Assembly: GCA_030604735.1 (NCBI GenBank)
Contig: JAUVVG010000021.1
Span: 1 to 64,000 of the forward strand
DNA: 64,000 nucleotides
Direction: 5' to 3'
DNA from: Azoarcus sp.
GTDB lineage: Bacteria > Pseudomonadota > Gammaproteobacteria > Burkholderiales > Rhodocyclaceae
Shown: one piece after another, positions 9,703-19,469 of the stretch
Layout: every line of letters starts with the position of its first letter
Position numbering within the stretch: the first letter of the stretch is position 1
Position numbers and translations under genes: made by a program
The notes under the pieces: generated by a model
Seen by the model: the letters and a program-made list of their open reading frames with translations, nothing else
Database searches by the model: none
What the model was told of the DNA's origin: nothing

Positions 9703-10446
9703 ATGGTCACCGCCACGTTTCGCTTCTACGAGGTACTGAACGACTTCCTCGCGCCGCATCATCGGTGGCGCGAGTTCGACGCGCCGTGCGCGCGGGCTGC
9801 GAGCTTGAAGCACATGATCGAGGCGCTCGGGGTGCCGCATACCGAGGTGGAGTTGGTGCTGGTGAATGGAGAGTCGGTGGGCTTCGACCGGCTGTTGCGG
9901 CATGGCGACCGGGTGGCGGTGTACCCGAAGTTCGAGGCGCTCGACATCACGCCCTTGCTGTGCGTGCGCGACCAGCCGCTACGCCGGACGCGCTTCGTCG
10001 CCGACGCGCATCTGGGCGGGCTTGCGCGACTGCTGCGCCTGACCGGTTTCGATACGCTTTACGACAACGGCTTCGCGGACGACGAGATCGTCGCGATCGC
10101 GTTGCGGGATGAACGCATCGTGCTCACCCGCGATCGGGAGCTGCTGAAGCGTCGAAGCGTCACGCACGGGTGTTTCGTGCACGCGCTGAAGCCAAGACTG
10201 CAAGTGCGCGAGATATTCGACCGGCTCGACCTGGCCGGTAGCGCACGCCCGTTCACGCTGTGTCTCGACTGCAACGTGCCGTTGCGCCCGATCGACAGGG
10301 CGCAGGCCGAGGCACGGATTCCGCCGATGGTTCGCGAACGCCAACAGCGATTCAGTACCTGCGACGTCTGCCGGCGGGTGTTCTGGGAGGGCTCGCACTG
10401 GCAGCACATGCGCGAACTCGTGGATGAACTGCTTGACCGCGGTTGA
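9703..10446 (+). CDS. Mut7-C RNase-domain protein with N-terminal ubiquitin-like/ThiS-like domain
   Basis: N-term ATFRFYEVLNDFLAPHHR; RTRFVADAHLGGLARLLRLTGFDTLYDN; DDEIVAIALRDERIVLTRDRELLKRR; two CxxC pairs (CLDC, CDVC). Confidence 0.88.
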   Translation: MVTATFRFYEVLNDFLAPHHRWREFDAPCARAASLKHMIEALGVPHTEVELVLVNGESVGFDRLLRHGDRVAVYPKFEALDITPLLCVRDQPLRRTRFVADAHLGGLARLLRLTGFDTLYDNGFADDEIVAIALRDERIVLTRDRELLKRRSVTHGCFVHALKPRLQVREIFDRLDLAGSARPFTLCLDCNVPLRPIDRAQAEARIPPMVRERQQRFSTCDVCRRVFWEGSHWQHMRELVDELLDRG

Positions 10447-10555
10447 AGCGAGCTACGGCAAATGCGGCCCTACACGGCCGACATCCTTGGTAAAATGACG
10501 ACTTTGCCGCCATCCGGGTTCGGGTCGGCGGCTTCTTCATTTTGCGGCCGAAACG

Positions 10556-12190
10556 ATGAGCACCCCCTCTTTCCCCCCCGACCTCCTGCGCGACGTCGCC
10601 AAGCGCCGCACCTTCGGCATCATCTCCCACCCCGACGCGGGCAAGACAACGCTGACAGAGAAGCTGTTGCTGTTCGGTGGCGCGATCCAACTCGCCGGAA
10701 CGGTCAAGGCCAGGAAGAGCGCACGCCATGCGACCTCGGACTGGATGGAGGTCGAGAAGCAGCGTGGCATTTCGGTGACCAGCTCGGTGATGCAGTTCGA
10801 GTACGAGGACCACACCATCAACCTGCTCGACACCCCGGGCCACCAGGATTTCTCCGAGGATACCTACCGGGTGCTGACCGCGGTCGACGCGGCGGTGATG
10901 GTGATCGACGCGGCCAAGGGCGTCGAGGCGCAGACGATCAAGCTGCTCGAGGTGTGCCGGCTGCGCAACACGCCCATCATCACCTTCGTGAACAAGATGG
11001 ACCGCGAGGTGCGCGAGCCTTTCGAGTTGTTGTCCGAGATCGAGGATGTGCTCAAGATCGAATGCGCGCCTATCACCTGGCCGGTGGGCATGGGCAAGAC
11101 CTTCCGCGGCGTGTATCACCTGCTCGAGGACCAGGTGCTGCGCTTCACGCCGGGCGAGGAGCGACGCTCCGAGGCCGAGGTGATCAAGGGCATCGCCAAC
11201 CCCCAGCTTGATGCGCTTTTTCCGCTGGAGATCGGACAGGTGCGCGAGGATGTGGACTTGATCGGAGGTGCGTCGGCACCGTTCTCGTTGGAAGCGTTTC
11301 TCGCCGGCCGCCAGACGCCGGTGTTCTTCGGTTCGGGGATCAACAACTTCGGCGTGCAGGAGATCCTGCAGGCGCTGCTCGACTGGGCGCCGCCGCCCCA
11401 GCCGCGCATCGCCGGGCTCGTCTCGGGCTCCGGCGACAACGGGACCCGCGCGGTGCAGCCTGCCGAGGCGCCGTTCACCGGTTTCGTGTTCAAGATCCAG
11501 GCCAACATGGACCCCAAGCACCGTGACCGGATCGCGTTCTTCCGCATCTGTTCCGGTCGATACACGTCGGGGATGAAGGTCAGACATGTTCGCCTCGGGC
11601 GCGAGATGAAGCTCGCCAATGCGCTGACCTTCATGGCCAACGAGCGGGTGCACAAGGAAGACGGTGTCGCCGGCGACATCATCGGTATCCACAACCACGG
11701 CCAGCTGCAGATCGGCGACACGCTCACCGAAGGCGAGGGCCTCGGTTACAAGGGTATTCCTTACTTCTCGCCGGAGCTCTTCCGTGCGGCGCGGCTGCGC
11801 GACCCGCTCAAGACCAAGCAGTTGCAAAAGGGCTTGCAGGAACTGGGCGAGGAGGGCGCGATCCAGGTCTTCGAGCAAGAGGGCGGCAACATGCTGCTAG
11901 GCGCGGTCGGTACCCTGCAGTTCGAGGTCGTCGCACAACGGCTGAAGGACGAGTACAAGGTCGACGCGATCTTCGAGTCGGCCGACATCTACACCGCGCG
12001 CTGGCTGACCTTCCCGGACGAACTGACCCGCCGCAACTTCGAGCGCGAGCAATCGATCCGGCTCGGCAAGGATGTCGATGGCAATCCGGTGTATCTGGCC
12101 AGCACCCGCTACAACCTCGATGTCACGATGGAGAAGTGGCCCAAGGTCGGATTCCACGCCACCCGCGAGCATGGACAGGTGCTGGGCTGA
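10556..12190 (+). CDS. prfC: Peptide chain release factor 3
   Basis: 544 aa; [65 protein letters not shown]. Confidence 0.97.
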   Translation: MSTPSFPPDLLRDVAKRRTFGIISHPDAGKTTLTEKLLLFGGAIQLAGTVKARKSARHATSDWMEVEKQRGISVTSSVMQFEYEDHTINLLDTPGHQDFSEDTYRVLTAVDAAVMVIDAAKGVEAQTIKLLEVCRLRNTPIITFVNKMDREVREPFELLSEIEDVLKIECAPITWPVGMGKTFRGVYHLLEDQVLRFTPGEERRSEAEVIKGIANPQLDALFPLEIGQVREDVDLIGGASAPFSLEAFLAGRQTPVFFGSGINNFGVQEILQALLDWAPPPQPRIAGLVSGSGDNGTRAVQPAEAPFTGFVFKIQANMDPKHRDRIAFFRICSGRYTSGMKVRHVRLGREMKLANALTFMANERVHKEDGVAGDIIGIHNHGQLQIGDTLTEGEGLGYKGIPYFSPELFRAARLRDPLKTKQLQKGLQELGEEGAIQVFEQEGGNMLLGAVGTLQFEVVAQRLKDEYKVDAIFESADIYTARWLTFPDELTRRNFEREQSIRLGKDVDGNPVYLASTRYNLDVTMEKWPKVGFHATREHGQVLG

Positions 12191-12239
12191 CGCTGGCCGG
12201 TAGAACGTCTGCCCGGTGCGCATGGTCCGAACCCGGATG

Positions 12240-12755
12240 AGCGAACCCATTCAAACCCAGCGTCGCCTCGGGCGCGGCATGATCGTGATGGCCTGGCTGG
12301 CGGCCATCGCCCTGCTGTGGCTGTTCTTCGACGATGCGCTGGACCGACGGGACAATCCCAACCGCAACCTGAGCGTGCAGCCGGGGGCGTCCGAGCTGGT
12401 GCTCAAGCGCAACCGCGCCGGGCATTATGTCGCGCCCGGAACGATCAACGGCCAGCCGGTGGTGTTCCTGCTCGATACCGGTGCAACCCAGGTGTCGGTG
12501 CCGGCCCACCTCGGGCCGGCGCTCGGGCTGTCACCGGGGGCGCCGATGCAAGTGATGACCGCCAACGGCACCGTGACGGTGCGTGCGACCGTCATCGACG
12601 AACTCGGCCTCGGGCCCTTCCGCATCCAGAACGTGCGCAGCCATCTGAACCCCGGTTTCCGCGACGAACAAGTGCTGCTGGGAATGAGCGTATTGCGCCA
12701 TCTCGAGTTCACCCAGCGGGGCGACACCCTGATCCTCAGGCCACACGGCGGTTGA
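12240..12755 (+). CDS. Retropepsin-like aspartic protease (TIGR02281/clan AA-type), membrane-anchored
   Basis: N-terminal TM; TINGQPVVFLLDTGATQVSVPAHLGPALGL (DTG active-site motif); start may alternatively be 12216. Confidence 0.87.
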   Translation, partial: SEPIQTQRRLGRGMIVMAWLAAIALLWLFFDDALDRRDNPNRNLSVQPGASELVLKRNRAGHYVAPGTINGQPVVFLLDTGATQVSVPAHLGPALGLSPGAPMQVMTANGTVTVRATVIDELGLGPFRIQNVRSHLNPGFRDEQVLLGMSVLRHLEFTQRGDTLILRPHGG

Positions 12756-12917
12756 TCCGGCGCCTGCGGCTCAGCCGCGGTGACTTGCACGTCGGGCGGG
12801 CGAAAGCCGCTGTCAGTCAGGACAGTCGCAGCATGCGCGCGTCACCAGGCCGGACCGGGGCGCGACCCGAAATCCGGTGCGGCCTCGATGATTGGGTACA
12901 AGCGTTGCTCTCCGCGT

Positions 12918-13388
12918 TCAGGCTTCCAGCAGGCTGCGCAGCATCCACGCATTCTTTTCGTGGATCTGCATGCGCTGGGTCAGCAGGTCGGCGGTCGGCT
13001 CGTCGTTGGCCTTGTCCACCAGAGGCAGGATGCTGCGGGCGGTTTTCACCACCGCCTCCTGGCCCATGACCAGGTGGCTGATCATTTCCTTGGCATTCAT
13101 TCCGCCATCCGGCTCGGACAGGCTGCCGAGTTTCTGGAACTCCTTGTAGGTGCCGGGCGCCGGGAAACCCAGGGCGCGGATGCGTTCGGCGATCGAATCC
13201 ACCGCCAGCGCGAGCTCGTTGTACTGGCCCTCGAACATCAGATGCAGGGTGTTGAACATCGGGCCGGTGACGTTCCAGTGGAAATTGTGGGTGGTCAGAT
13301 ACAGGGTGTAGCTGTCGGCGAGCAGACGGGACAGGCCGTCCGCGATCTTGGCGCGATCCTTCTTGCTGATACCGATGTCGATTTCCAT
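12918..13388 (-). CDS. dps: Dps-family DNA-binding/ferritin-like protein
   Basis: [46 protein letters not shown]. Confidence 0.94.
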   Translation of the reverse strand: MEIDIGISKKDRAKIADGLSRLLADSYTLYLTTHNFHWNVTGPMFNTLHLMFEGQYNELALAVDSIAERIRALGFPAPGTYKEFQKLGSLSEPDGGMNAKEMISHLVMGQEAVVKTARSILPLVDKANDEPTADLLTQRMQIHEKNAWMLRSLLEA

Positions 13389-13769
13389 GTCGATTCTCCT
13401 TGGCTGTCGTGAGTGGGGTGGTTACGACGATGTCGTCATCCCTGTGTCGAGGCTAGGCATCAGACGCTGCTCGCGCCAATTGAATGCCGGCATGACGACG
13501 ATGAGGACATTCTATCGATGAAGCCGTCGCGGTGTGCTGATGCACCTCAATGTTGGCCGAAGAAGTGAGGCCTGCACCGCGCTGGTGCATGGTTCGCCAG
13601 ACAGGCCCAGTCCGCGTCGGCGATCCACCCGGACGTCAGTCGCGTATGAGGGACGCCCTGAGATGCCGTCGTCCGTGTTGATGACCACGATGCGGGTCTC
13701 ATCCGCAGCACCTAAAGTCAGGCACCGTTCTTGCGTCGAGGCTTGCATCGATTCCGACCCTTCGTGCCG

Positions 13770-14933
13770 ATGTTCGCCAATCTCCACCATCTGTCCCACC
13801 ATGCCGCCTGGCGTCGCCAACTCGAGATGCTGCTCGAGTCGGCCGGCGAAGGCATCTACGGCATCGATCTGAACGGGCGCTGCATCTTCATCAACGGCGC
13901 CGGCGCCAGCATGCTCGGCTATGACGCCGACGAGGTGCTCGGGCGGAACATGCACTACCTGATCCACCACTCGCACTCGAATTGCGAGCTGATGCCGGTT
14001 CACGATTGCCGGATCTTCAAGGCCTTCAAGGAAGGGGCGAGCTGCCGGGTGGACGACGAGGTGTTGTGGCGGCGCGATGGCAGTTCGTTTCCGGCCGAGT
14101 ACGCCTCCTACCCGATCCGGGACGGCGAGGCGGTGGTCGGCGCGGTGGTGACCTTCTCCGACATCACCGAACGCAAGCGCACCGAAGCGGCCCTGCATGC
14201 GGCGCGCAACGAACTCGAGCGTCGCGTGATCGAGCGTACCACCGAGCTGTCCTCGGCCAACCAGCAACTACGCCAGGCGCGCGACAGCCTGCGTCGGCTG
14301 TCGGCCCACATGAATTCGGTGCGCGAGGAGGAGCGGGCCCATATCGCCCGCGACATCCATGACGACCTCGGCGCCTCGCTGACCGCGATGCAGCTCGAGC
14401 TCAACTGGCTCAGGCAACGGCTTCGCAATGACGCGGTGGTGTGCGGCCATATCGATGCCGCGCTCGGGATCGGGCAGGGCGCGATGGGCGCGGTACGGCG
14501 CATCCTCAATGACCTGCGCCCCGGCGTACTGGACCATCTCGGCCTGTGGGCCGCGATCGAATCCTTGCTGGACGATACCCAGGCCCGTTCCGGCCTGCGC
14601 TGTGTGTTCGTCTGCCCGGGTGAGGTCGAACGCTGCCGTCTCGGCCGGGAGGCGGAGATCGCGGTCTATCGCATCGTGCAGGAGGTCCTGACCAATGTGC
14701 AGCGACATGCCGGCGCCGGGCGGGTGTCGGTGGTCGCGCGCGCGCTGGGCCGGGACCTGGTGCTGGAGGTCGAGGACGATGGCCGCGGCATGATCGTGCC
14801 GCTCGCGCCGACCAGTTTCGGCCTGCTCGGGATGAACGAGCGGGCCCGCGCGATCGGAGGCGAGCTGACCCTGGAAAGCAGTCCCGGCAACGGTACCACG
14901 GTGCGCCTGAGGCTGGCCGAGGTGATGACATGA
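13770..14933 (+). CDS. PAS-domain sensor histidine kinase, NarX/HisKA_3 type
   Basis: PAS (GIYGIDLNGRCIFINGAGASMLGYDADEVLG); HIARDIHDDLGASLTAMQLELNWL; DDGRGM...FGLLGMNERARAIGG. Confidence 0.92.
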   Translation: MFANLHHLSHHAAWRRQLEMLLESAGEGIYGIDLNGRCIFINGAGASMLGYDADEVLGRNMHYLIHHSHSNCELMPVHDCRIFKAFKEGASCRVDDEVLWRRDGSSFPAEYASYPIRDGEAVVGAVVTFSDITERKRTEAALHAARNELERRVIERTTELSSANQQLRQARDSLRRLSAHMNSVREEERAHIARDIHDDLGASLTAMQLELNWLRQRLRNDAVVCGHIDAALGIGQGAMGAVRRILNDLRPGVLDHLGLWAAIESLLDDTQARSGLRCVFVCPGEVERCRLGREAEIAVYRIVQEVLTNVQRHAGAGRVSVVARALGRDLVLEVEDDGRGMIVPLAPTSFGLLGMNERARAIGGELTLESSPGNGTTVRLRLAEVMT

Positions 14934-15574
14934 ACCGTGGGGTACGGCTGCTGATCGTCGATGACCACATGATCATACGGCGCGGTCTGATCCAGATCCT
15001 GTCCGAAGAGGAGGCCATCGGCGAGATCCTCGAAGCGGCGGACGGACCCACGGCGATGCAGATCATGCGGCGCGTGGCGGCGGACGTGGTCGTGCTCGAT
15101 GTCGCGCTGGGCGAGCGCGATGGACTGGACGTGCTGAAGACGCTGCGGGCCGAGTTTCCGCAGGTCGGGGTGGTGATGTTGTCGGTCTATCCCGAGTCGC
15201 AGTTCGCGGTGCGGGCTATCCGGGCCGGTGCCGGCGCCTACCTGAACAAGGGCTGCGCCCCGGACGAACTGGTCGAAGCGATCCGCAAGGTGGCGATCGG
15301 GGGCGTGTTCGTGACCCCGTCGATCGCCGAACTGCTCGCGCGCAGCGTGCGCAACGACGCGGTCCGCCCGGCCCACGAGACGCTGTCGAATCGCGAGTTC
15401 CAGGTCTTGAAGCTGCTGGCGCAGGGGCGCAGCGTCTCCGATATCGCCACCAGTCTGTCGCTATCCGCGAACACCATTTCCACCTACCGTAGCCGCATCT
15501 TCGACAAACTCGGGGTGGCCAGCATGGTCGAGCTGCTGACCTATGCAGCGCGCCACGACATGCTCGAACACTGA
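14930..15574 (+). CDS. LuxR/NarL-type response regulator
   Basis: Receiver plus HTH (LSNREFQVLKLLAQGRSVSDIATSLSLSANTISTYRSRIFDKLG); ATGA overlap with kinase gene. Confidence 0.95.
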   Translation: MNRGVRLLIVDDHMIIRRGLIQILSEEEAIGEILEAADGPTAMQIMRRVAADVVVLDVALGERDGLDVLKTLRAEFPQVGVVMLSVYPESQFAVRAIRAGAGAYLNKGCAPDELVEAIRKVAIGGVFVTPSIAELLARSVRNDAVRPAHETLSNREFQVLKLLAQGRSVSDIATSLSLSANTISTYRSRIFDKLGVASMVELLTYAARHDMLEH

Positions 15575-15760
15575 TCCGAGCGAGTTCAAGCTACAGGCTT
15601 TGAGCAGTCGGAGCTCCCAAGACGGACCGCGACACGTAACGCTTGCGGCTTAGGGTCGACTGGCCCGCCACGCCTATCCAGCCGCCCTTGATCATCGGAT
15701 TGCGCTGCCTGTCAACTTGCGACAAGTGCTTGAATTCCGCTAACATCGTCTGTCGCAAAA

Positions 15761-15787
15761 ATTATCAATAATCTTATTCATAATAAG
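15761..15787. promoter_or_regulatory. Candidate operator: ATTATCAATAAT followed by CTTATT-CAT-AATAAG inverted repeat
   Basis: 12-mer recurs as its reverse complement at 21265-21276; lies upstream of the DHDPS-family gene. Confidence 0.5.
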
Positions 15788-15839
15788 CTGCAGGCTATCC
15801 GTGCGATCGGGTGGTGTGCGTGACCAAAGCGAGGGTGTG

Positions 15840-16754
15840 ATGACAGCGAAACGTATGCAAGGGGTGCTTTCCCCGGTGGTGACTCCGTTCGATCAGGATC
15901 TTCGTCCGAACGGACAAAAGCTGGTGCGCCAGTGCCGTTGGTTGCTGGACAACAATGTGGGGCTGGCCGTGTTCGGCACCAACTCAGAGGCCAACTCGCT
16001 GTCGGTCGGCGAGAAGCGGGCCCTGCTCCAGCAACTGGTCGAGGCGGGGCTGCCGCCCGAGCGGATGATGCCGGGCACCGGCTGTTGCGCGCTGACCGAT
16101 TCGGTCGAGCTGACCCGCGAGGCGGTCGGCCTGGGCTGTGGCGGTGTGCTGATGCTGCCGCCCTTCTATTACAAGGGCGTGTCCGACGACGGGCTGTTCC
16201 GCAGCTACGCCGAGATCATCGAGCGGGTCGGCGACGCGCGCCTGCGCATCTATCTGTATCACATCCCGCCGGTCGCGCAGGTCGGCATCAGTCTGGGTCT
16301 GATCGAGCGCCTGCTCAAGGCCTATCCGGGCACGATCGCCGGCATCAAGGACAGCTCCGGCAACTGGGACAACACCAAGGCGATGCTGGATACCTTCCAG
16401 CCGGAAGGCTTCGACGTGTTCGCCGGCAGCGAGACTTTCCTGCTCGCGACCAAACGCGCTGGCGGCGCCGGCTGCATCAGTGCGACCGCCAACGTCAATC
16501 CGGCCGCGATCTCGGCGCTGGCCGACAACTGGCAGGCCGAGGATGCCGATGCCCGGCAGGCCGCGCTGGACACGGTACGGCAGATCTTCCAGCGCTATCC
16601 GATGATTCCGGCGCTGAAGGCAGCGGTAGCACTCTACGGCGGCGACGCTGACTGGGCGATTGTCCGGCCGCCACTGGTGGCGCTGGAGGCCGCCCAACGC
16701 GACGCCTTGCGGGCCGACCTCGACGCAGTCGGGTTCTCGATGCCGGGTCTATGA
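15840..16754 (+). CDS. Dihydrodipicolinate synthase/KDG-aldolase family (DapA-superfamily) protein
   Basis: MTAKRMQGVLSPVVTPFDQDLRPNGQKL; VFGTNSEANSLSVGEKRALL; YHIPPVAQVGI; GIKDSSG (Schiff-base Lys region). Confidence 0.9.
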   Translation: MTAKRMQGVLSPVVTPFDQDLRPNGQKLVRQCRWLLDNNVGLAVFGTNSEANSLSVGEKRALLQQLVEAGLPPERMMPGTGCCALTDSVELTREAVGLGCGGVLMLPPFYYKGVSDDGLFRSYAEIIERVGDARLRIYLYHIPPVAQVGISLGLIERLLKAYPGTIAGIKDSSGNWDNTKAMLDTFQPEGFDVFAGSETFLLATKRAGGAGCISATANVNPAAISALADNWQAEDADARQAALDTVRQIFQRYPMIPALKAAVALYGGDADWAIVRPPLVALEAAQRDALRADLDAVGFSMPGL

Positions 16755-16766
16755 AAGGTGAATGAC

Positions 16767-18311
16767 ATGACGGAAGTAATCAGCAAGCCCGCCGCACCGG
16801 TGATCCGGCTCCATCCGGACGACAACGTCGTGATCGCTCGCGGTGATGTCGCGATCGGCACCGAGATCCCGGGTGAAGGCGTGACCAGCCGCAGCCAGGT
16901 GCCGGCCGGCCACAAGATCGCGTCGTGCGCGATCGCCAAGGGCGAACCGATCCGCAAGTACAACGTGGTGATCGGCTTCGCATTGAACGACATCGCGCCG
17001 GGTACGATGGTCCATGGCCACAACATGTTGTTCCGCGAATACGACCGGGACTACGCGCATTCCAGCGAATATCGCCCGGTCGAGATGCTGCCGGAGCCGG
17101 CCCGGGCGACTTTCCAGGGCATCGTCCGGGCCGATGGCCAGGTCGCGACCCGCAACTATGTCGGCATCCTGTCCACGGTGAACTGTTCGGCGACCGTGGT
17201 GCACCGGATCGCGGAGTGGTTCACGCCCGAGCGCCTGGCCGAGTACCCGAACATCGACGGCGTGGTCGCGTTCAGCCACGGCATCGGCTGTGGCATGGAG
17301 ATGAGCGGCGAGCCTATGGATCTGCTGCGCCGGACCATCGCCGGCTATGCCCGCCACCCCAACATGGCAGCGTCGCTGATCATCGGTCTGGGTTGCGAGC
17401 GCAACCAGATCAAGGACCTGGTTGCGGCGGAGAGCCTGAACACCAGTGCCCGGCTGCACACATTCACGATGCAGGACGAGGGGGGCACCCGCAAGACCAT
17501 CGAGGCCGGCATCGCCGCGGTCCAGGCCTTGCTGCCCGAGGCCAACAAGGTCGTGCGCGAGACCGTGCCGGCCAGCCATCTGATGCTGGGCTTGCAGTGC
17601 GGCGGTTCGGACAGCTTTTCATCGATTTCCGCCAACCCGGCGCTCGGTGCGGCGGTGGACATCCTGGTCCGTCACGGCGGCACCGCGATCCTGTCGGAAA
17701 CGCCGGAGATCTATGGGGTCGAGCACACCCTGACCCGACGCGCGGTATCGCGCGAAGTCGGCGAGAAACTGGTAGAGCGCGTCCGCTGGTGGAAGGAGGA
17801 ATACTCGGTCGGGCGTGACGTGCAGATCAACGGCAAGGTCAGCCCGGGCAACCAGGCTGGCGGGCTGGCCAACATTTTCGAGAAGTCGCTCGGCTCGTCG
17901 ATGAAGGGCGGCACCGGCCCGTTGATGGAGGTCTACAAGTACGCCGAGCCGGTGCGTGCGAAAGGCCTGGTGTTCATGGACACGCCGGGTTTCGACCCGG
18001 TCTCGATTACCGGCCAGATCGCCGGCGGGGCCAACCTCATCGCCTTCACCACCGGCCGCGGTTCGATGTTCGGCGCAAAACCGTCACCCAGCCTGAAGCT
18101 CGCGACCAACTCGCCGATGTTCCACCGTCTCGAAGAAGACATGGACATCAACTGCGGGGAGATCCTCGATGGCACGCTCAGTGTGCAGGAGATGGGGCAG
18201 CGCATCTTCGAGCAACTGTTGCGCACCGCCTCGGGCGAACGGACCAAGAGCGAGCTGCTAGGGTTGGGTGATCACGAATTCGCGCCGTGGAGCATCGGCA
18301 TCATGAGTTGA
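16767..18311 (+). CDS. UxaA-family hydrolase (altronate/galactarate dehydratase family)
   Basis: RNYVGILSTVNCSATVVHRIAEWF; LGLQCGGSDSFSSISANPALGAAVD; TPGFDPVSITGQIAGGANLIAFTTGRGSMFG. GTG at 16758 is an alternative start. Confidence 0.92.
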   Translation: MTEVISKPAAPVIRLHPDDNVVIARGDVAIGTEIPGEGVTSRSQVPAGHKIASCAIAKGEPIRKYNVVIGFALNDIAPGTMVHGHNMLFREYDRDYAHSSEYRPVEMLPEPARATFQGIVRADGQVATRNYVGILSTVNCSATVVHRIAEWFTPERLAEYPNIDGVVAFSHGIGCGMEMSGEPMDLLRRTIAGYARHPNMAASLIIGLGCERNQIKDLVAAESLNTSARLHTFTMQDEGGTRKTIEAGIAAVQALLPEANKVVRETVPASHLMLGLQCGGSDSFSSISANPALGAAVDILVRHGGTAILSETPEIYGVEHTLTRRAVSREVGEKLVERVRWWKEEYSVGRDVQINGKVSPGNQAGGLANIFEKSLGSSMKGGTGPLMEVYKYAEPVRAKGLVFMDTPGFDPVSITGQIAGGANLIAFTTGRGSMFGAKPSPSLKLATNSPMFHRLEEDMDINCGEILDGTLSVQEMGQRIFEQLLRTASGERTKSELLGLGDHEFAPWSIGIMS

Positions 18312-18320
18312 TGAAGAGGT

Positions 18321-18346
18321 GCCCCGCTCTCTTGCGAGGGCGGGGC
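18321..18346 (+). terminator. Hairpin downstream of uxaA-like gene (11-bp stem with one G-T pair, TTGC loop)
   Basis: GCCCCGCTCTC-TTGC-GAGGGCGGGGC; no clear U-tract. Confidence 0.55.
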
Positions 18347-18461
18347 GATTCACCGTCCGGGGAGGAGGTAGGACGGACGGTGAAGCCGGTAGCCGAGAAA
18401 GCCAGGCGGTTGCCTGACGGCACCCGACGATGAACAGGCTCCCATCATGCACGGCAGTCAA

Positions 18462-18644
18462 ATCGGTGGAGGCGGCCGTCCTCGCGGCGACTCAGCCCGA
18501 GCGCATGCCGCTGTTGGTGCGCGTAGCGGCCGCGATCCCTGCTGTCTGAGGCCGAAGGCCGAGTTCAGGGATCGCAGCGAAGCGCGCCTTACAGCGGCAG
18601 CGCGAGTGGCTGTCGGAGCCGCGAGGACGGCCGCCTCCACCGAT
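18462..18644. repeat. Large structured inverted repeat with 27-bp perfect arms (18462-18488 and 18618-18644)
   Basis: ATCGGTGGAGGCGGCCGTCCTCGCGGC pairs exactly with GCCGCGAGGACGGCCGCCTCCACCGAT; inner 10-bp pair GCGATCCCTG (18532-18541)/CAGGGATCGC (18566-18575). Confidence 0.85.
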
Positions 18645-18761
18645 CGGCAGTGCGTGCGCACGCATGCTGCCGTTCCGGCCCGGACGACCTCCGGCTCAGC
18701 GCGATGCGATTCACTCCACAACCGATAGGCAGTGCGCATTCGCGAAAGCTGCCCTTCTGGT

Positions 18762-19469
18762 TCAAACGACAGTCAGACTCAGCTCCGCGACGCCCTCCAC
18801 GCCTCCGCTGATCCTGTCTCCTCGCTGCACCGGCCCGACACCGGCCGGCGTGCCGGTGAAGATGAGGTCGCCCGGCGCGAGGGTGAACAGCGCGGACAGC
18901 GTTGCGATCACCTCCGGAACCTTCCAGATCAACTGATTCAGATCGCCACTCTGGCGGCGCTCGCCGTTGACGTCCAGCCAGATCAGGCCCGCCGCAGGGT
19001 GGCCGATCCGCTCCGCCGGGACGATCGCGGAGCAGGGCGCCGAGGCCTCGAAGGCCTTGTCGACCTCCCACGGACGGCCCTGTTTTTTTGCCTCGGCCTG
19101 CAGGTCGCGACGGGTCATGTCGATGCCGACCGCGTAACCGTAGACACAGTCCAGCGCGGACTCGAGCGGGATGTCGCGACCGCCCATGGCCAGCGCCACC
19201 ACCAATTCGATCTCGTGATGGACGTCGGTGCTCATCACAGGGTACGGAAAGCGTCCGTCGGGAACCTCCACCGCGTCCGGATTCTTCTGGAAGAAGAACG
19301 GGCTCTCGCGGTTGGGATCATGGCCCATCTCGATCGCATGGTCGGCGTAATTGCGACCGACGCAGTAGATCCGGCGTACCGGGAAGCGCGCCGATTCGCC
19401 CTGCACCGGCAGCGCGGGCTGCCTCGGTGCCGGGATGACCCAGTCGGTGCTGTTCGTGGCGTCGCTCAT
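18762..19469 (-). CDS. Fumarylacetoacetate hydrolase family protein
   Basis: IYCVGRNYADHAIEMGHDPNRESPFFFQKNPDAV; DLIFTGTPAGVGPVQRGD. Confidence 0.95.
   Translation of the reverse strand: MSDATNSTDWVIPAPRQPALPVQGESARFPVRRIYCVGRNYADHAIEMGHDPNRESPFFFQKNPDAVEVPDGRFPYPVMSTDVHHEIELVVALAMGGRDIPLESALDCVYGYAVGIDMTRRDLQAEAKKQGRPWEVDKAFEASAPCSAIVPAERIGHPAAGLIWLDVNGERRQSGDLNQLIWKVPEVIATLSALFTLAPGDLIFTGTPAGVGPVQRGDRISGGVEGVAELSLTVV

Noticed and set aside
10352-11878. 508-aa minus-strand ORF
   Set aside because: Antisense to prfC; composition (His/Arg/Leu-rich, e.g. [24 protein letters not shown]) is typical of spurious ORFs opposite high-GC genes.
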